Source: Strigamia acuminata (Eukaryota > Arthropoda > Chilopoda > Geophilomorpha > Linotaeniidae). Taken from it: a DNA stretch of 64,000 nucleotides. The stretch is taken from positions 65,605,369 through 65,669,368 of the forward strand of contig OX442314.1 in the NCBI GenBank assembly GCA_949358305.1. Direction: 5' to 3'. The position numbers and the translations under genes were made by a program. Every line of letters begins with the position of its first letter. The first letter of the stretch is position 1. Below the pieces are notes generated by a model. It saw only the letters and a program-made list of their open reading frames with translations. It searched no databases and was not told where the DNA came from. Shown here piece by piece: positions 48,601 through 63,700 of the stretch.

Positions 48601-50834
48601 GTCTATTCTCCCAAATCATTGGTTGGATGTTTCTAAAACTTACATTGGAGCCTTCTACTAAGGTTTAAACACTATTTCTGAACATTCAGAGACATTGGAC
48701 TTGTGGTGTTTGTGCTAAGTCAACTGTGATGAGATCAAAAGTCTATTCTCCCAAATCATTGGTTGGATGTTTCTAAAACTTAGATTGGAGCCTTCTACTA
48801 AGGTTTAAACACTATTTCTGAACATTCAGAGACATTGGTCTTGTGGTGTTTGTGCTAAGTCAACTGCGATGTGAAATGAACTCAAAATTTTTTTTTCAAA
48901 ATTTATTGCTTGGGTGTTGCTAAAACTTATATTGAAGGCTTCTACTAAGGTTTAAACACTATTTCTGAACATTCAGAGACATTGGACTTGTGGTGTTTGT
49001 GCTAAGTCAACTGTGATGAGATCAAAAGTCTATTCTCCCAAATCATTGGTTGGATGTTTCTAAAACTTACATTGGAGCCTTCTACTAAGGTTTAAACACT
49101 ATTTCTGAACATTCAGAGACATTGGTCTTGTGGTGTTTGTGCTAAGTCAACTGTGATGAGATCAAAAGTCTATTCTCCCAAATCATTGGTTGGATGTTTC
49201 TAAAACTTACATTGGAGCCTTCTACTAAGGTTTAAACACTATTTCTGAACATTCAGAGACATTGGTCTTGTGGTGTTTGTGCTAAGTCAACTGTGATGAG
49301 ATCAAAAGTCTATTCTCCTAAATCAATGGTTGAATGTTTCTAAAACTTACATTGGAGCCTTCTACTAAGGTTTAAACACTATTTCTGAACATTCAGAGAC
49401 ATTGGACTTGTGGTGTTTCTGCTAAGTCAACTGTGATGAGATCAAAAGTCTATTCTCCCAAATCATTGGTTGGATGTCTCTAAAACTTACATTGGAGCCT
49501 TCTACTAAGGTTTAAACACTATTTCTGAACATTCAGAGACATTGGTCTTGTGGTGTTTGTGCTAAGTCAACTGTGATGAGATCAAAAGTCTATTCTCCCA
49601 AATCATTGGTTGGATGTTTCTAAAACTTACATTGGAGCCTTCTACTAAGGTTTAAACACTATTTCTGAACATTCAGAGACATTGGTCTTGTGGTGTTTGT
49701 GCTAAGTCAACTGCGATGTGAAATGAACTCAAAATTTTTTTTTCAAAATTTATTGCTTGGGTGTTGCTAAAACTTATATTGAAGGCTTCTACTAAGGTTT
49801 AAACACTATTTCTGAACATTCAGAGACATTGGACTTGTGGTGTTTGTGCTAAGTCAACTGTGATGAGATCAAAAGTCTATTCTCCCAAATCATTGGTTGG
49901 ATGTTTCTAAAACTTACATTGGAGCCTTCTACTAAGGTTTAAACACTATTTCTGAACATTCAGAGACATTGGTCTTGTGGTGTTTGTGCTAAGTCAACTG
50001 TGATGAGATCAAAAGTCTATTCTCCCAAATCATTGGTTGGATGTTTCTAAAACTTACATTGGAGCCTTCTACTAAGGTTTAAACACTATTTCTGAACATT
50101 CAGAGACATTGGTCTTGTGGTGTTTGTGCTAAGTCAACTGTGATGAGATCAAAAGTCTATTCTCCTAAATCAATGGTTGAATGTTTCTAAAACTTACATT
50201 GGAGCCTTCTACTAAGGTTTAAACACTATTTCTGAACATTCAGAGACATTGGACTTGTGGTGTTTCTGCTAAGTCAACTGTGATGAGATCAAAAGTCTAT
50301 TCTCCCAAATCATTGGTTGGATGTTTCTAAAATTTACATTGGAGCCTTCTACTAAGGTTTAAACACTATTTCTGAACATTCAGAGACATTGGTCTTGTGG
50401 TGTTTGTGCTAAGTCAACTGTGATGAGATCAAAAGTCTATTCTCCTAAATCAATGGTTGAATGTTTCTAAAACTTACATTGGAGCCTTCTACTAAGGTTT
50501 AAACACTATTTCTGAACATTCAGAGACATTGGACTTGTGGTGTTTGTGCTAAGTCAACTGTGATGAGATCAAAAGTCTATTCTCCCAAATCATTGGTTGG
50601 ATGTTTCTAAAACTTACATTGGAGCCTTCTACTAAGGTTTAAACACTATTTCTGAACATTCAGAGACATTGGACTTGTGGTGTTTGTGCTAAGTCAACTG
50701 TGATGAGATCAAAAGTCTATTCTCCCAAATCATTGGTTGGATGTTTCTAAAACTTAGATTGGAGCCTTCTACTAAGGTTTAAACACTATTTCTGAACATT
50801 CAGAGACATTGGTCTTGTGGTGTTTGTGCTAAGT
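45620..50834 (+). repeat. Second-tier repeat with 3241-bp period
   Basis: HORs of 847, 1127 and 1267 bp (45620-48860) are followed by 847 and 1127 bp again (48861-50834), with the same variant order inside each. The next HOR starts like the 1267-bp one but extends to 1679 bp. Confidence 0.8.
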
Positions 50835-52513
50835 CAACTGCGATGTGAAATGAACTCAAAATTTTTTTTTCAAAATTTATTGCTTGGGTGTTGCTAAAAC
50901 TTATATTGAAGGCTTCTACTAAGGTTTAAACACTATTTCTGAACATTCAGAGACATTGGACTTGTGGTGTTTGTGCTAAGTCAACTGTGATGAGATCAAA
51001 AGTCTATTCTCCCAAATCATTGGTTGGATGTTTCTAAAACTTACATTGGAGCCTTCTACTAAGGTTTAAACACTATTTCTGAACATTCAGAGACATTGGT
51101 CTTGTGGTGTTTGTGCTAAGTCAACTGTGATGAGATCAAAAGTCTATTCTCCCAAATCATTGGTTGGATGTTTCTAAAACTTACATTGGAGCCTTCTACT
51201 AAGGTTTAAACACTATTTCTGAACATTCAGAGACATTGGTCTTGTGGTGTTTGTGCTAAGTCAACTGTGATGAGATCAAAAGTCTATTCTCCTAAATCAA
51301 TGGTTGAATGTTTCTAAAACTTACATTGGAGCCTTCTACTAAGGTTTAAACACTATTTCTGAACATTCAGAGACATTGGACTTGTGGTGTTTCTGCTAAG
51401 TCAACTGTGATGAGATCAAAAGTCTATTCTCCCAAATCATTGGTTGGATGTCTCTAAAACTTACATTGGAGCCTTCTACTAAGGTTTAAACACTATTTCT
51501 GAACATTCAGAGACATTGGTCTTGTGGTGTTTGTGCTAAGTCAACTGTGATGAGATCAAAAGTCTATTCTCCCAAATCATTGGTTGGATGTTTCTAAAAT
51601 TTACATTGGAGCCTTCTACTAAGGTTTAAACACTATTTCTGAACATTCAGAGACATTGGTCTTGTGGTGTTTGTGCTAAGTCAACTGTGATGAGATCAAA
51701 AGTCTATTCTCCTAAATCAATGGTTGAATGTTTCTAAAACTTACATTGGAGCCTTCTACTAAGGTTTAAACACTATTTCTGAACATTCAGAGACATTGGA
51801 CTTGTGGTGTTTGTGCTAAGTCAACTGTGATGAGATCAAAAGTCTATTCTCCCAAATCATTGGTTGGATGTTTCTAAAACTTACATTGGAGCCTTCTACT
51901 AAGGTTTAAACACTATTTCTGAACATTCAGAGACATTGGACTTGTGGTGTTTCTGCTAAGTCAACTGTGATGAGATCAAAAGTCTATTCTCCCAAATCAT
52001 TGGTTGGATGTCTCTAAAACTTACATTGGAGCCTTCTACTAAGGTTTAAACACTATTTCTGAACATTCAGAGACATTGGACTTGTGGTGTTTCTGCTAAG
52101 TCAACTGTGATGAGATCAAAAGTCTATTCTCCCAAATCATTGGTTGGATGTCTCTAAAACTTACATTGGAGCCTTCTACTAAGGTTTAAACACTATTTCT
52201 GAACATTCAGAGACATTGGACTTGTGGTGTTTGTGCTAAGTCAACTGTGATGAGATCAAAAGTCTATTCTCCCAAATCATTGGTTGGATGTTTCTAAAAC
52301 TTACATTGGAGCCTTCTACTAAGGTTTAAACACTATTTCTGAACATTCAGAGACATTGGTGTTTGTGCTAAGTCAACTGTGATGAGATCAAAAGTCTATT
52401 CTCCCAAATCATTGGTTGGATGTTTCTAAAACTTAGATTGGAGCCTTCTACTAAGGTTTAAACACTATTTCTGAACATTCAGAGACATTGGTCTTGTGGT
52501 GTTTGTGCTAAGT
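50835..52513 (+). repeat. 12-mer class B HOR, one of three copies
   Basis: 1679 bp; copies at 42394-44072 and 58118-59796 share the order of diagnostic variants, including two adjacent gtttCtgc/gtCtct monomers, one 132-bp monomer and the cttaGatt change. Confidence 0.8.
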
Positions 52514-55451
52514 CAACTGCGATGTGAAATGAACTCAAAATTTTTTTTTCAAAATTTATTGCTTGGGTGTTGCTAAAACTTATATTGAAGGCTTCTACTA
52601 AGGTTTAAACACTATTTCTGAACATTCAGAGACATTGGACTTGTGGTGTTTGTGCTAAGTCAACTGTGATGAGATCAAAAGTCTATTCTCCCAAATCATT
52701 GGTTGGATGTTTCTAAAACTTACATTGGAGCCTTCTACTAAGGTTTAAACACTATTTCTGAACATTCAGAGACATTGGTCTTGTGGTGTTTGTGCTAAGT
52801 CAACTGTGATGAGATCAAAAGTCTATTCTCCCAAATCATTGGTTGGATGTTTCTAAAATTTACATTGGAGCCTTCTACTAAGGTTTAAACACTATTTCTG
52901 AACATTCAGAGACATTGGTCTTGTGGTGTTTGTGCTAAGTCAACTGTGATGAGATCAAAAGTCTATTCTCCTAAATCAATGGTTGAATGTTTCTAAAACT
53001 TACATTGGAGCCTTCTACTAAGGTTTAAACACTATTTCTGAACATTCAGAGACATTGGACTTGTGGTGTTTGTGCTAAGTCAACTGTGATGAGATCAAAA
53101 GTCTATTCTCCCAAATCATTGGTTGGATGTTTCTAAAACTTACATTGGAGCCTTCTACTAAGGTTTAAACACTATTTCTGAACATTCAGAGACATTGGAC
53201 TTGTGGTGTTTGTGCTAAGTCAACTGTGATGAGATCAAAAGTCTATTCTCCCAAATCATTGGTTGGATGTTTCTAAAACTTACATTGGAGCCTTCTACTA
53301 AGGTTTAAACACTATTTCTGAACATTCAGAGACATTGGTGTTTGTGCTAAGTCAACTGTGATGAGATCAAAAGTCTATTCTCCCAAATCATTGGTTGGAT
53401 GTTTCTAAAACTTAGATTGGAGCCTTCTACTAAGGTTTAAACACTATTTCTGAACATTCAGAGACATTGGTCTTGTGGTGTTTGTGCTAAGTCAACTGCG
53501 ATGTGAAATGAACTCAAAATTTTTTTTTCAAAATTTATTGCTTGGGTGTTGCTAAAACTTATATTGAAGGCTTCTACTAAGGTTTAAACACTATTTCTGA
53601 ACATTCAGAGACATTGGACTTGTGGTGTTTGTGCTAAGTCAACTGTGATGAGATCAAAAGTCTATTCTCCCAAATCATTGGTTGGATGTTTCTAAAACTT
53701 ACATTGGAGCCTTCTACTAAGGTTTAAACACTATTTCTGAACATTCAGAGACATTGGTCTTGTGGTGTTTGTGCTAAGTCAACTGTGATGAGATCAAAAG
53801 TCTATTCTCCCAAATCATTGGTTGGATGTTTCTAAAACTTACATTGGAGCCTTCTACTAAGGTTTAAACACTATTTCTGAACATTCAGAGACATTGGTCT
53901 TGTGGTGTTTGTGCTAAGTCAACTGTGATGAGATCAAAAGTCTATTCTCCTAAATCAATGGTTGAATGTTTCTAAAACTTACATTGGAGCCTTCTACTAA
54001 GGTTTAAACACTATTTCTGAACATTCAGAGACATTGGACTTGTGGTGTTTCTGCTAAGTCAACTGTGATGAGATCAAAAGTCTATTCTCCCAAATCATTG
54101 GTTGGATGTCTCTAAAACTTACATTGGAGCCTTCTACTAAGGTTTAAACACTATTTCTGAACATTCAGAGACATTGGTCTTGTGGTGTTTGTGCTAAGTC
54201 AACTGTGATGAGATCAAAAGTCTATTCTCCCAAATCATTGGTTGGATGTTTCTAAAATTTACATTGGAGCCTTCTACTAAGGTTTAAACACTATTTCTGA
54301 ACATTCAGAGACATTGGTCTTGTGGTGTTTGTGCTAAGTCAACTGTGATGAGATCAAAAGTCTATTCTCCCAAATCATTGGTTGGATGTTTCTAAAATTT
54401 ACATTGGAGCCTTCTACTAAGGTTTAAACACTATTTCTGAACATTCAGAGACATTGGACTTGTGGTGTTTCTGCTAAGTCAACTGTGATGAGATCAAAAG
54501 TCTATTCTCCCAAATCATTGGTTGGATGTCTCTAAAACTTACATTGGAGCCTTCTACTAAGGTTTAAACACTATTTCTGAACATTCAGAGACATTGGTCT
54601 TGTGGTGTTTGTGCTAAGTCAACTGTGATGAGATCAAAAGTCTATTCTCCCAAATCATTGGTTGGATGTTTCTAAAATTTACATTGGAGCCTTCTACTAA
54701 GGTTTAAACACTATTTCTGAACATTCAGAGACATTGGTCTTGTGGTGTTTGTGCTAAGTCAACTGTGATGAGATCAAAAGTCTATTCTCCTAAATCAATG
54801 GTTGAATGTTTCTAAAACTTACATTGGAGCCTTCTACTAAGGTTTAAACACTATTTCTGAACATTCAGAGACATTGGACTTGTGGTGTTTGTGCTAAGTC
54901 AACTGTGATGAGATCAAAAGTCTATTCTCCCAAATCATTGGTTGGATGTTTCTAAAACTTACATTGGAGCCTTCTACTAAGGTTTAAACACTATTTCTGA
55001 ACATTCAGAGACATTGGACTTGTGGTGTTTGTGCTAAGTCAACTGTGATGAGATCAAAAGTCTATTCTCCCAAATCATTGGTTGGATGTTTCTAAAACTT
55101 ACATTGGAGCCTTCTACTAAGGTTTAAACACTATTTCTGAACATTCAGAGACATTGGTGTTTGTGCTAAGTCAACTGTGATGAGATCAAAAGTCTATTCT
55201 CCCAAATCATTGGTTGGATGTTTCTAAAACTTACATTGGAGCCTTCTACTAAGGTTTAAACACTATTTCTGAACATTCAGAGACATTGGACTTGTGGTGT
55301 TTGTGCTAAGTCAACTGTGATGAGATCAAAAGTCTATTCTCCCAAATCATTGGTTGGATGTTTCTAAAACTTACATTGGAGCCTTCTACTAAGGTTTAAA
55401 CACTATTTCTGAACATTCAGAGACATTGGTCTTGTGGTGTTTGTGCTAAGT

Positions 55452-58400
55452 CAACTGCGATGTGAAATGAACTCAAAATTTTTTTTTCAAAATTTATTGC
55501 TTGGGTGTTGCTAAAACTTATATTGAAGGCTTCTACTAAGGTTTAAACACTATTTCTGAACATTCAGAGACATTGGACTTGTGGTGTTTGTGCTAAGTCA
55601 ACTGTGATGAGATCAAAAGTCTATTCTCCCAAATCATTGGTTGGATGTTTCTAAAACTTACATTGGAGCCTTCTACTAAGGTTTAAACACTATTTCTGAA
55701 CATTCAGAGACATTGGTCTTGTGGTGTTTGTGCTAAGTCAACTGTGATGAGATCAAAAGTCTATTCTCCCAAATCATTGGTTGGATGTTTCTAAAACTTA
55801 CATTGGAGCCTTCTACTAAGGTTTAAACACTATTTCTGAACATTCAGAGACATTGGTCTTGTGGTGTTTGTGCTAAGTCAACTGTGATGAGATCAAAAGT
55901 CTATTCTCCTAAATCAATGGTTGAATGTTTCTAAAACTTACATTGGAGCCTTCTACTAAGGTTTAAACACTATTTCTGAACATTCAGAGACATTGGACTT
56001 GTGGTGTTTCTGCTAAGTCAACTGTGATGAGATCAAAAGTCTATTCTCCCAAATCATTGGTTGGATGTCTCTAAAACTTACATTGGAGCCTTCTACTAAG
56101 GTTTAAACACTATTTCTGAACATTCAGAGACATTGGTCTTGTGGTGTTTGTGCTAAGTCAACTGTGATGAGATCAAAAGTCTATTCTCCCAAATCATTGG
56201 TTGGATGTTTCTAAAATTTACATTGGAGCCTTCTACTAAGGTTTAAACACTATTTCTGAACATTCAGAGACATTGGTCTTGTGGTGTTTGTGCTAAGTCA
56301 ACTGTGATGAGATCAAAAGTCTATTCTCCTAAATCAATGGTTGAATGTTTCTAAAACTTACATTGGAGCCTTCTACTAAGGTTTAAACACTATTTCTGAA
56401 CATTCAGAGACATTGGACTTGTGGTGTTTGTGCTAAGTCAACTGTGATGAGATCAAAAGTCTATTCTCCCAAATCATTGGTTGGATGTTTCTAAAACTTA
56501 CATTGGAGCCTTCTACTAAGGTTTAAACACTATTTCTGAACATTCAGAGACATTGGACTTGTGGTGTTTGTGCTAAGTCAACTGTGATGAGATCAAAAGT
56601 CTATTCTCCCAAATCATTGGTTGGATGTTTCTAAAACTTACATTGGAGCCTTCTACTAAGGTTTAAACACTATTTCTGAACATTCAGAGACATTGGTGTT
56701 TGTGCTAAGTCAACTGTGATGAGATCAAAAGTCTATTCTCCCAAATCATTGGTTGGATGTTTCTAAAACTTACATTGGAGCCTTCTACTAAGGTTTAAAC
56801 ACTATTTCTGAACATTCAGAGACATTGGACTTGTGGTGTTTGTGCTAAGTCAACTGTGATGAGATCAAAAGTCTATTCTCCCAAATCATTGGTTGGATGT
56901 TTCTAAAACTTACATTGGAGCCTTCTACTAAGGTTTAAACACTATTTCTGAACATTCAGAGACATTGGTCTTGTGGTGTTTGTGCTAAGTCAACTGCGAT
57001 GTGAAATGAACTCAAAATTTTTTTTTCAAAATTTATTGCTTGGGTGTTGCTAAAACTTATATTGAAGGCTTCTACTAAGGTTTAAACACTATTTCTGAAC
57101 ATTCAGAGACATTGGACTTGTGGTGTTTGTGCTAAGTCAACTGTGATGAGATCAAAAGTCTATTCTCCCAAATCATTGGTTGGATGTTTCTAAAACTTAC
57201 ATTGGAGCCTTCTACTAAGGTTTAAACACTATTTCTGAACATTCAGAGACATTGGTCTTGTGGTGTTTGTGCTAAGTCAACTGTGATGAGATCAAAAGTC
57301 TATTCTCCCAAATCATTGGTTGGATGTTTCTAAAACTTACATTGGAGCCTTCTACTAAGGTTTAAACACTATTTCTGAACATTCAGAGACATTGGTCTTG
57401 TGGTGTTTGTGCTAAGTCAACTGTGATGAGATCAAAAGTCTATTCTCCTAAATCAATGGTTGAATGTTTCTAAAACTTACATTGGAGCCTTCTACTAAGG
57501 TTTAAACACTATTTCTGAACATTCAGAGACATTGGACTTGTGGTGTTTCTGCTAAGTCAACTGTGATGAGATCAAAAGTCTATTCTCCCAAATCATTGGT
57601 TGGATGTTTCTAAAATTTACATTGGAGCCTTCTACTAAGGTTTAAACACTATTTCTGAACATTCAGAGACATTGGTCTTGTGGTGTTTGTGCTAAGTCAA
57701 CTGTGATGAGATCAAAAGTCTATTCTCCTAAATCAATGGTTGAATGTTTCTAAAACTTACATTGGAGCCTTCTACTAAGGTTTAAACACTATTTCTGAAC
57801 ATTCAGAGACATTGGACTTGTGGTGTTTGTGCTAAGTCAACTGTGATGAGATCAAAAGTCTATTCTCCCAAATCATTGGTTGGATGTTTCTAAAACTTAC
57901 ATTGGAGCCTTCTACTAAGGTTTAAACACTATTTCTGAACATTCAGAGACATTGGACTTGTGGTGTTTGTGCTAAGTCAACTGTGATGAGATCAAAAGTC
58001 TATTCTCCCAAATCATTGGTTGGATGTTTCTAAAACTTAGATTGGAGCCTTCTACTAAGGTTTAAACACTATTTCTGAACATTCAGAGACATTGGTCTTG
58101 TGGTGTTTGTGCTAAGTCAACTGCGATGTGAAATGAACTCAAAATTTTTTTTTCAAAATTTATTGCTTGGGTGTTGCTAAAACTTATATTGAAGGCTTCT
58201 ACTAAGGATTAAACACTATTTCTGAACATTCAGAGACATTGGACTTGTGGTGTTTGTGCTAAGTCAACTGTGATGAGATCAAAAGTCTATTCTCCCAAAT
58301 CATTGGTTGGATGTTTCTAAAACTTACATTGGAGCCTTCTACTAAGGTTTAAACACTATTTCTGAACATTCAGAGACATTGGTCTTGTGGTGTTTGTGCT

Positions 58401-60775
58401 AAGTCAACTGTGATGAGATCAAAAGTCTATTCTCCCAAATCATTGGTTGGATGTTTCTAAAACTTACATTGGAGCCTTCTACTAAGGTTTAAACACTATT
58501 TCTGAACATTCAGAGACATTGGTCTTGTGGTGTTTGTGCTAAGTCAACTGTGATGAGATCAAAAGTCTATTCTCCTAAATCAATGGTTGAATGTTTCTAA
58601 AACTTACATTGGAGCCTTCTACTAAGGTTTAAACACTATTTCTGAACATTCAGAGACATTGGACTTGTGGTGTTTCTGCTAAGTCAACTGTGATGAGATC
58701 AAAAGTCTATTCTCCCAAATCATTGGTTGGATGTCTCTAAAACTTACATTGGAGCCTTCTACTAAGGTTTAAACACTATTTCTGAACATTCAGAGACATT
58801 GGTCTTGTGGTGTTTGTGCTAAGTCAACTGTGATGAGATCAAAAGTCTATTCTCCCAAATCATTGGTTGGATGTTTCTAAAATTTACATTGGAGCCTTCT
58901 ACTAAGGTTTAAACACTATTTCTGAACATTCAGAGACATTGGTCTTGTGGTGTTTGTGCTAAGTCAACTGTGATGAGATCAAAAGTCTATTCTCCTAAAT
59001 CAATGGTTGAATGTTTCTAAAACTTACATTGGAGCCTTCTACTAAGGTTTAAACACTATTTCTGAACATTCAGAGACATTGGACTTGTGGTGTTTGTGCT
59101 AAGTCAACTGTGATGAGATCAAAAGTCTATTCTCCCAAATCATTGGTTGGATGTTTCTAAAACTTACATTGGAGCCTTCTACTAAGGTTTAAACACTATT
59201 TCTGAACATTCAGAGACATTGGACTTGTGGTGTTTCTGCTAAGTCAACTGTGATGAGATCAAAAGTCTATTCTCCCAAATCATTGGTTGGATGTCTCTAA
59301 AACTTACATTGGAGCCTTCTACTAAGGTTTAAACACTATTTCTGAACATTCAGAGACATTGGACTTGTGGTGTTTCTGCTAAGTCAACTGTGATGAGATC
59401 AAAAGTCTATTCTCCCAAATCATTGGTTGGATGTCTCTAAAACTTACATTGGAGCCTTCTACTAAGGTTTAAACACTATTTCTGAACATTCAGAGACATT
59501 GGACTTGTGGTGTTTGTGCTAAGTCAACTGTGATGAGATCAAAAGTCTATTCTCCCAAATCATTGGTTGGATGTTTCTAAAACTTACATTGGAGCCTTCT
59601 ACTAAGGTTTAAACACTATTTCTGAACATTCAGAGACATTGGTGTTTGTGCTAAGTCAACTGTGATGAGATCAAAAGTCTATTCTCCCAAATCATTGGTT
59701 GGATGTTTCTAAAACTTAGATTGGAGCCTTCTACTAAGGTTTAAACACTATTTCTGAACATTCAGAGACATTGGTCTTGTGGTGTTTGTGCTAAGTCAAC
59801 TGCGATGTGAAATGAACTCAAAATTTTTTTTTCAAAATTTATTGCTTGGGTGTTGCTAAAACTTATATTGAAGGCTTCTACTAAGGTTTAAACACTATTT
59901 CTGAACATTCAGAGACATTGGACTTGTGGTGTTTGTGCTAAGTCAACTGTGATGAGATCAAAAGTCTATTCTCCCAAATCATTGGTTGGATGTTTCTAAA
60001 ACTTACATTGGAGCCTTCTACTAAGGTTTAAACACTATTTCTGAACATTCAGAGACATTGGTCTTGTGGTGTTTGTGCTAAGTCAACTGTGATGAGATCA
60101 AAAGTCTATTCTCCCAAATCATTGGTTGGATGTTTCTAAAATTTACATTGGAGCCTTCTACTAAGGTTTAAACACTATTTCTGAACATTCAGAGACATTG
60201 GTCTTGTGGTGTTTGTGCTAAGTCAACTGTGATGAGATCAAAAGTCTATTCTCCTAAATCAATGGTTGAATGTTTCTAAAACTTACATTGGAGCCTTCTA
60301 CTAAGGTTTAAACACTATTTCTGAACATTCAGAGACATTGGACTTGTGGTGTTTGTGCTAAGTCAACTGTGATGAGATCAAAAGTCTATTCTCCCAAATC
60401 ATTGGTTGGATGTTTCTAAAACTTACATTGGAGCCTTCTACTAAGGTTTAAACACTATTTCTGAACATTCAGAGACATTGGACTTGTGGTGTTTGTGCTA
60501 AGTCAACTGTGATGAGATCAAAAGTCTATTCTCCCAAATCATTGGTTGGATGTTTCTAAAACTTACATTGGAGCCTTCTACTAAGGTTTAAACACTATTT
60601 CTGAACATTCAGAGACATTGGTGTTTGTGCTAAGTCAACTGTGATGAGATCAAAAGTCTATTCTCCCAAATCATTGGTTGGATGTTTCTAAAACTTAGAT
60701 TGGAGCCTTCTACTAAGGTTTAAACACTATTTCTGAACATTCAGAGACATTGGTCTTGTGGTGTTTGTGCTAAGT
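55452..60775 (+). repeat. Second-tier repeat: 1539+1127+1679+979 bp block
   Basis: The first three HORs match the lengths at 39728-44072. The last three (1127+1679+979 = 3785 bp, 56991-60775) match 49708-53492. The block is therefore a mosaic of two other parts of the array. Confidence 0.75.
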
Positions 60776-63700
60776 CAACTGCGATGTGAAATGAACTCAA
60801 AATTTTTTTTTCAAAATTTATTGCTTGGGTGTTGCTAAAACTTATATTGAAGGCTTCTACTAAGGTTTAAACACTATTTCTGAACATTCAGAGACATTGG
60901 ACTTGTGGTGTTTGTGCTAAGTCAACTGTGATGAGATCAAAAGTCTATTCTCCCAAATCATTGGTTGGATGTTTCTAAAACTTACATTGGAGCCTTCTAC
61001 TAAGGTTTAAACACTATTTCTGAACATTCAGAGACATTGGTCTTGTGGTGTTTGTGCTAAGTCAACTGTGATGAGATCAAAAGTCTATTCTCCCAAATCA
61101 TTGGTTGGATGTTTCTAAAACTTACATTGGAGCCTTCTACTAAGGTTTAAACACTATTTCTGAACATTCAGAGACATTGGTCTTGTGGTGTTTGTGCTAA
61201 GTCAACTGTGATGAGATCAAAAGTCTATTCTCCTAAATCAATGGTTGAATGTTTCTAAAACTTACATTGGAGCCTTCTACTAAGGTTTAAACACTATTTC
61301 TGAACATTCAGAGACATTGGACTTGTGGTGTTTCTGCTAAGTCAACTGTGATGAGATCAAAAGTCTATTCTCCCAAATCATTGGTTGGATGTCTCTAAAA
61401 CTTACATTGGAGCCTTCTACTAAGGTTTAAACACTATTTCTGAACATTCAGAGACATTGGTCTTGTGGTGTTTGTGCTAAGTCAACTGTGATGAGATCAA
61501 AAGTCTATTCTCCCAAATCATTGGTTGGATGTTTCTAAAATTTACATTGGAGCCTTCTACTAAGGTTTAAACACTATTTCTGAACATTCAGAGACATTGG
61601 TCTTGTGGTGTTTGTGCTAAGTCAACTGTGATGAGATCAAAAGTCTATTCTCCTAAATCAATGGTTGAATGTTTCTAAAACTTACATTGGAGCCTTCTAC
61701 TAAGGTTTAAACACTATTTCTGAACATTCAGAGACATTGGACTTGTGGTGTTTGTGCTAAGTCAACTGTGATGAGATCAAAAGTCTATTCTCCCAAATCA
61801 TTGGTTGGATGTTTCTAAAACTTACATTGGAGCCTTCTACTAAGGTTTAAACACTATTTCTGAACATTCAGAGACATTGGACTTGTGGTGTTTGTGCTAA
61901 GTCAACTGTGATGAGATCAAAAGTCTATTCTCCCAAATCATTGGTTGGATGTTTCTAAAACTTACATTGGAGCCTTCTACTAAGGTTTAAACACTATTTC
62001 TGAACATTCAGAGACATTGGTGTTTGTGCTAAGTCAACTGTGATGAGATCAAAAGTCTATTCTCCCAAATCATTGGTTGGATGTTTCTAAAACTTAGATT
62101 GGAGCCTTCTACTAAGGTTTAAACACTATTTCTGAACATTCAGAGACATTGGTCTTGTGGTGTTTGTGCTAAGTCAACTGCGATGTGAAATGAACTCAAA
62201 ATTTTTTTTTCAAAATTTATTGCTTGGGTGTTGCTAAAACTTATATTGAAGGCTTCTACTAAGGTTTAAACACTATTTCTGAACATTCAGAGACATTGGA
62301 CTTGTGGTGTTTGTGCTAAGTCAACTGTGATGAGATCAAAAGTCTATTCTCCCAAATCATTGGTTGGATGTTTCTAAAACTTACATTGGAGCCTTCTACT
62401 AAGGTTTAAACACTATTTCTGAACATTCAGAGACATTGGTCTTGTGGTGTTTGTGCTAAGTCAACTGTGATGAGATCAAAAGTCTATTCTCCCAAATCAT
62501 TGGTTGGATGTTTCTAAAACTTACATTGGAGCCTTCTACTAAGGTTTAAACACTATTTCTGAACATTCAGAGACATTGGTCTTGTGGTGTTTGTGCTAAG
62601 TCAACTGTGATGAGATCAAAAGTCTATTCTCCCAAATCATTGGTTGGATGTTTCTAAAACTTACATTGGAGCCTTCTACTAAGGTTTAAACACTATTTCT
62701 GAACATTCAGAGACATTGGTCTTGTGGTGTTTGTGCTAAGTCAACTGTGATGAGATCAAAAGTCTATTCTCCTAAATCAATGGTTGAATGTTTCTAAAAC
62801 TTACATTGGAGCCTTCTACTAAGGTTTAAACACTATTTCTGAACATTCAGAGACATTGGACTTGTGGTGTTTCTGCTAAGTCAACTGTGATGAGATCAAA
62901 AGTCTATTCTCCCAAATCATTGGTTGGATGTCTCTAAAACTTACATTGGAGCCTTCTACTAAGGTTTAAACACTATTTCTGAACATTCAGAGACATTGGT
63001 CTTGTGGTGTTTGTGCTAAGTCAACTGTGATGAGATCAAAAGTCTATTCTCCCAAATCATTGGTTGGATGTTTCTAAAATTTACATTGGAGCCTTCTACT
63101 AAGGTTTAAACACTATTTCTGAACATTCAGAGACATTGGTCTTGTGGTGTTTGTGCTAAGTCAACTGTGATGAGATCAAAAGTCTATTCTCCTAAATCAA
63201 TGGTTGAATGTTTCTAAAACTTACATTGGAGCCTTCTACTAAGGTTTAAACACTATTTCTGAACATTCAGAGACATTGGACTTGTGGTGTTTGTGCTAAG
63301 TCAACTGTGATGAGATCAAAAGTCTATTCTCCCAAATCATTGGTTGGATGTTTCTAAAACTTACATTGGAGCCTTCTACTAAGGTTTAAACACTATTTCT
63401 GAACATTCAGAGACATTGGACTTGTGGTGTTTCTGCTAAGTCAACTGTGATGAGATCAAAAGTCTATTCTCCCAAATCATTGGTTGGATGTCTCTAAAAC
63501 TTACATTGGAGCCTTCTACTAAGGTTTAAACACTATTTCTGAACATTCAGAGACATTGGACTTGTGGTGTTTCTGCTAAGTCAACTGTGATGAGATCAAA
63601 AGTCTATTCTCCCAAATCATTGGTTGGATGTCTCTAAAACTTACATTGGAGCCTTCTACTAAGGTTTAAACACTATTTCTGAACATTCAGAGACATTGGT

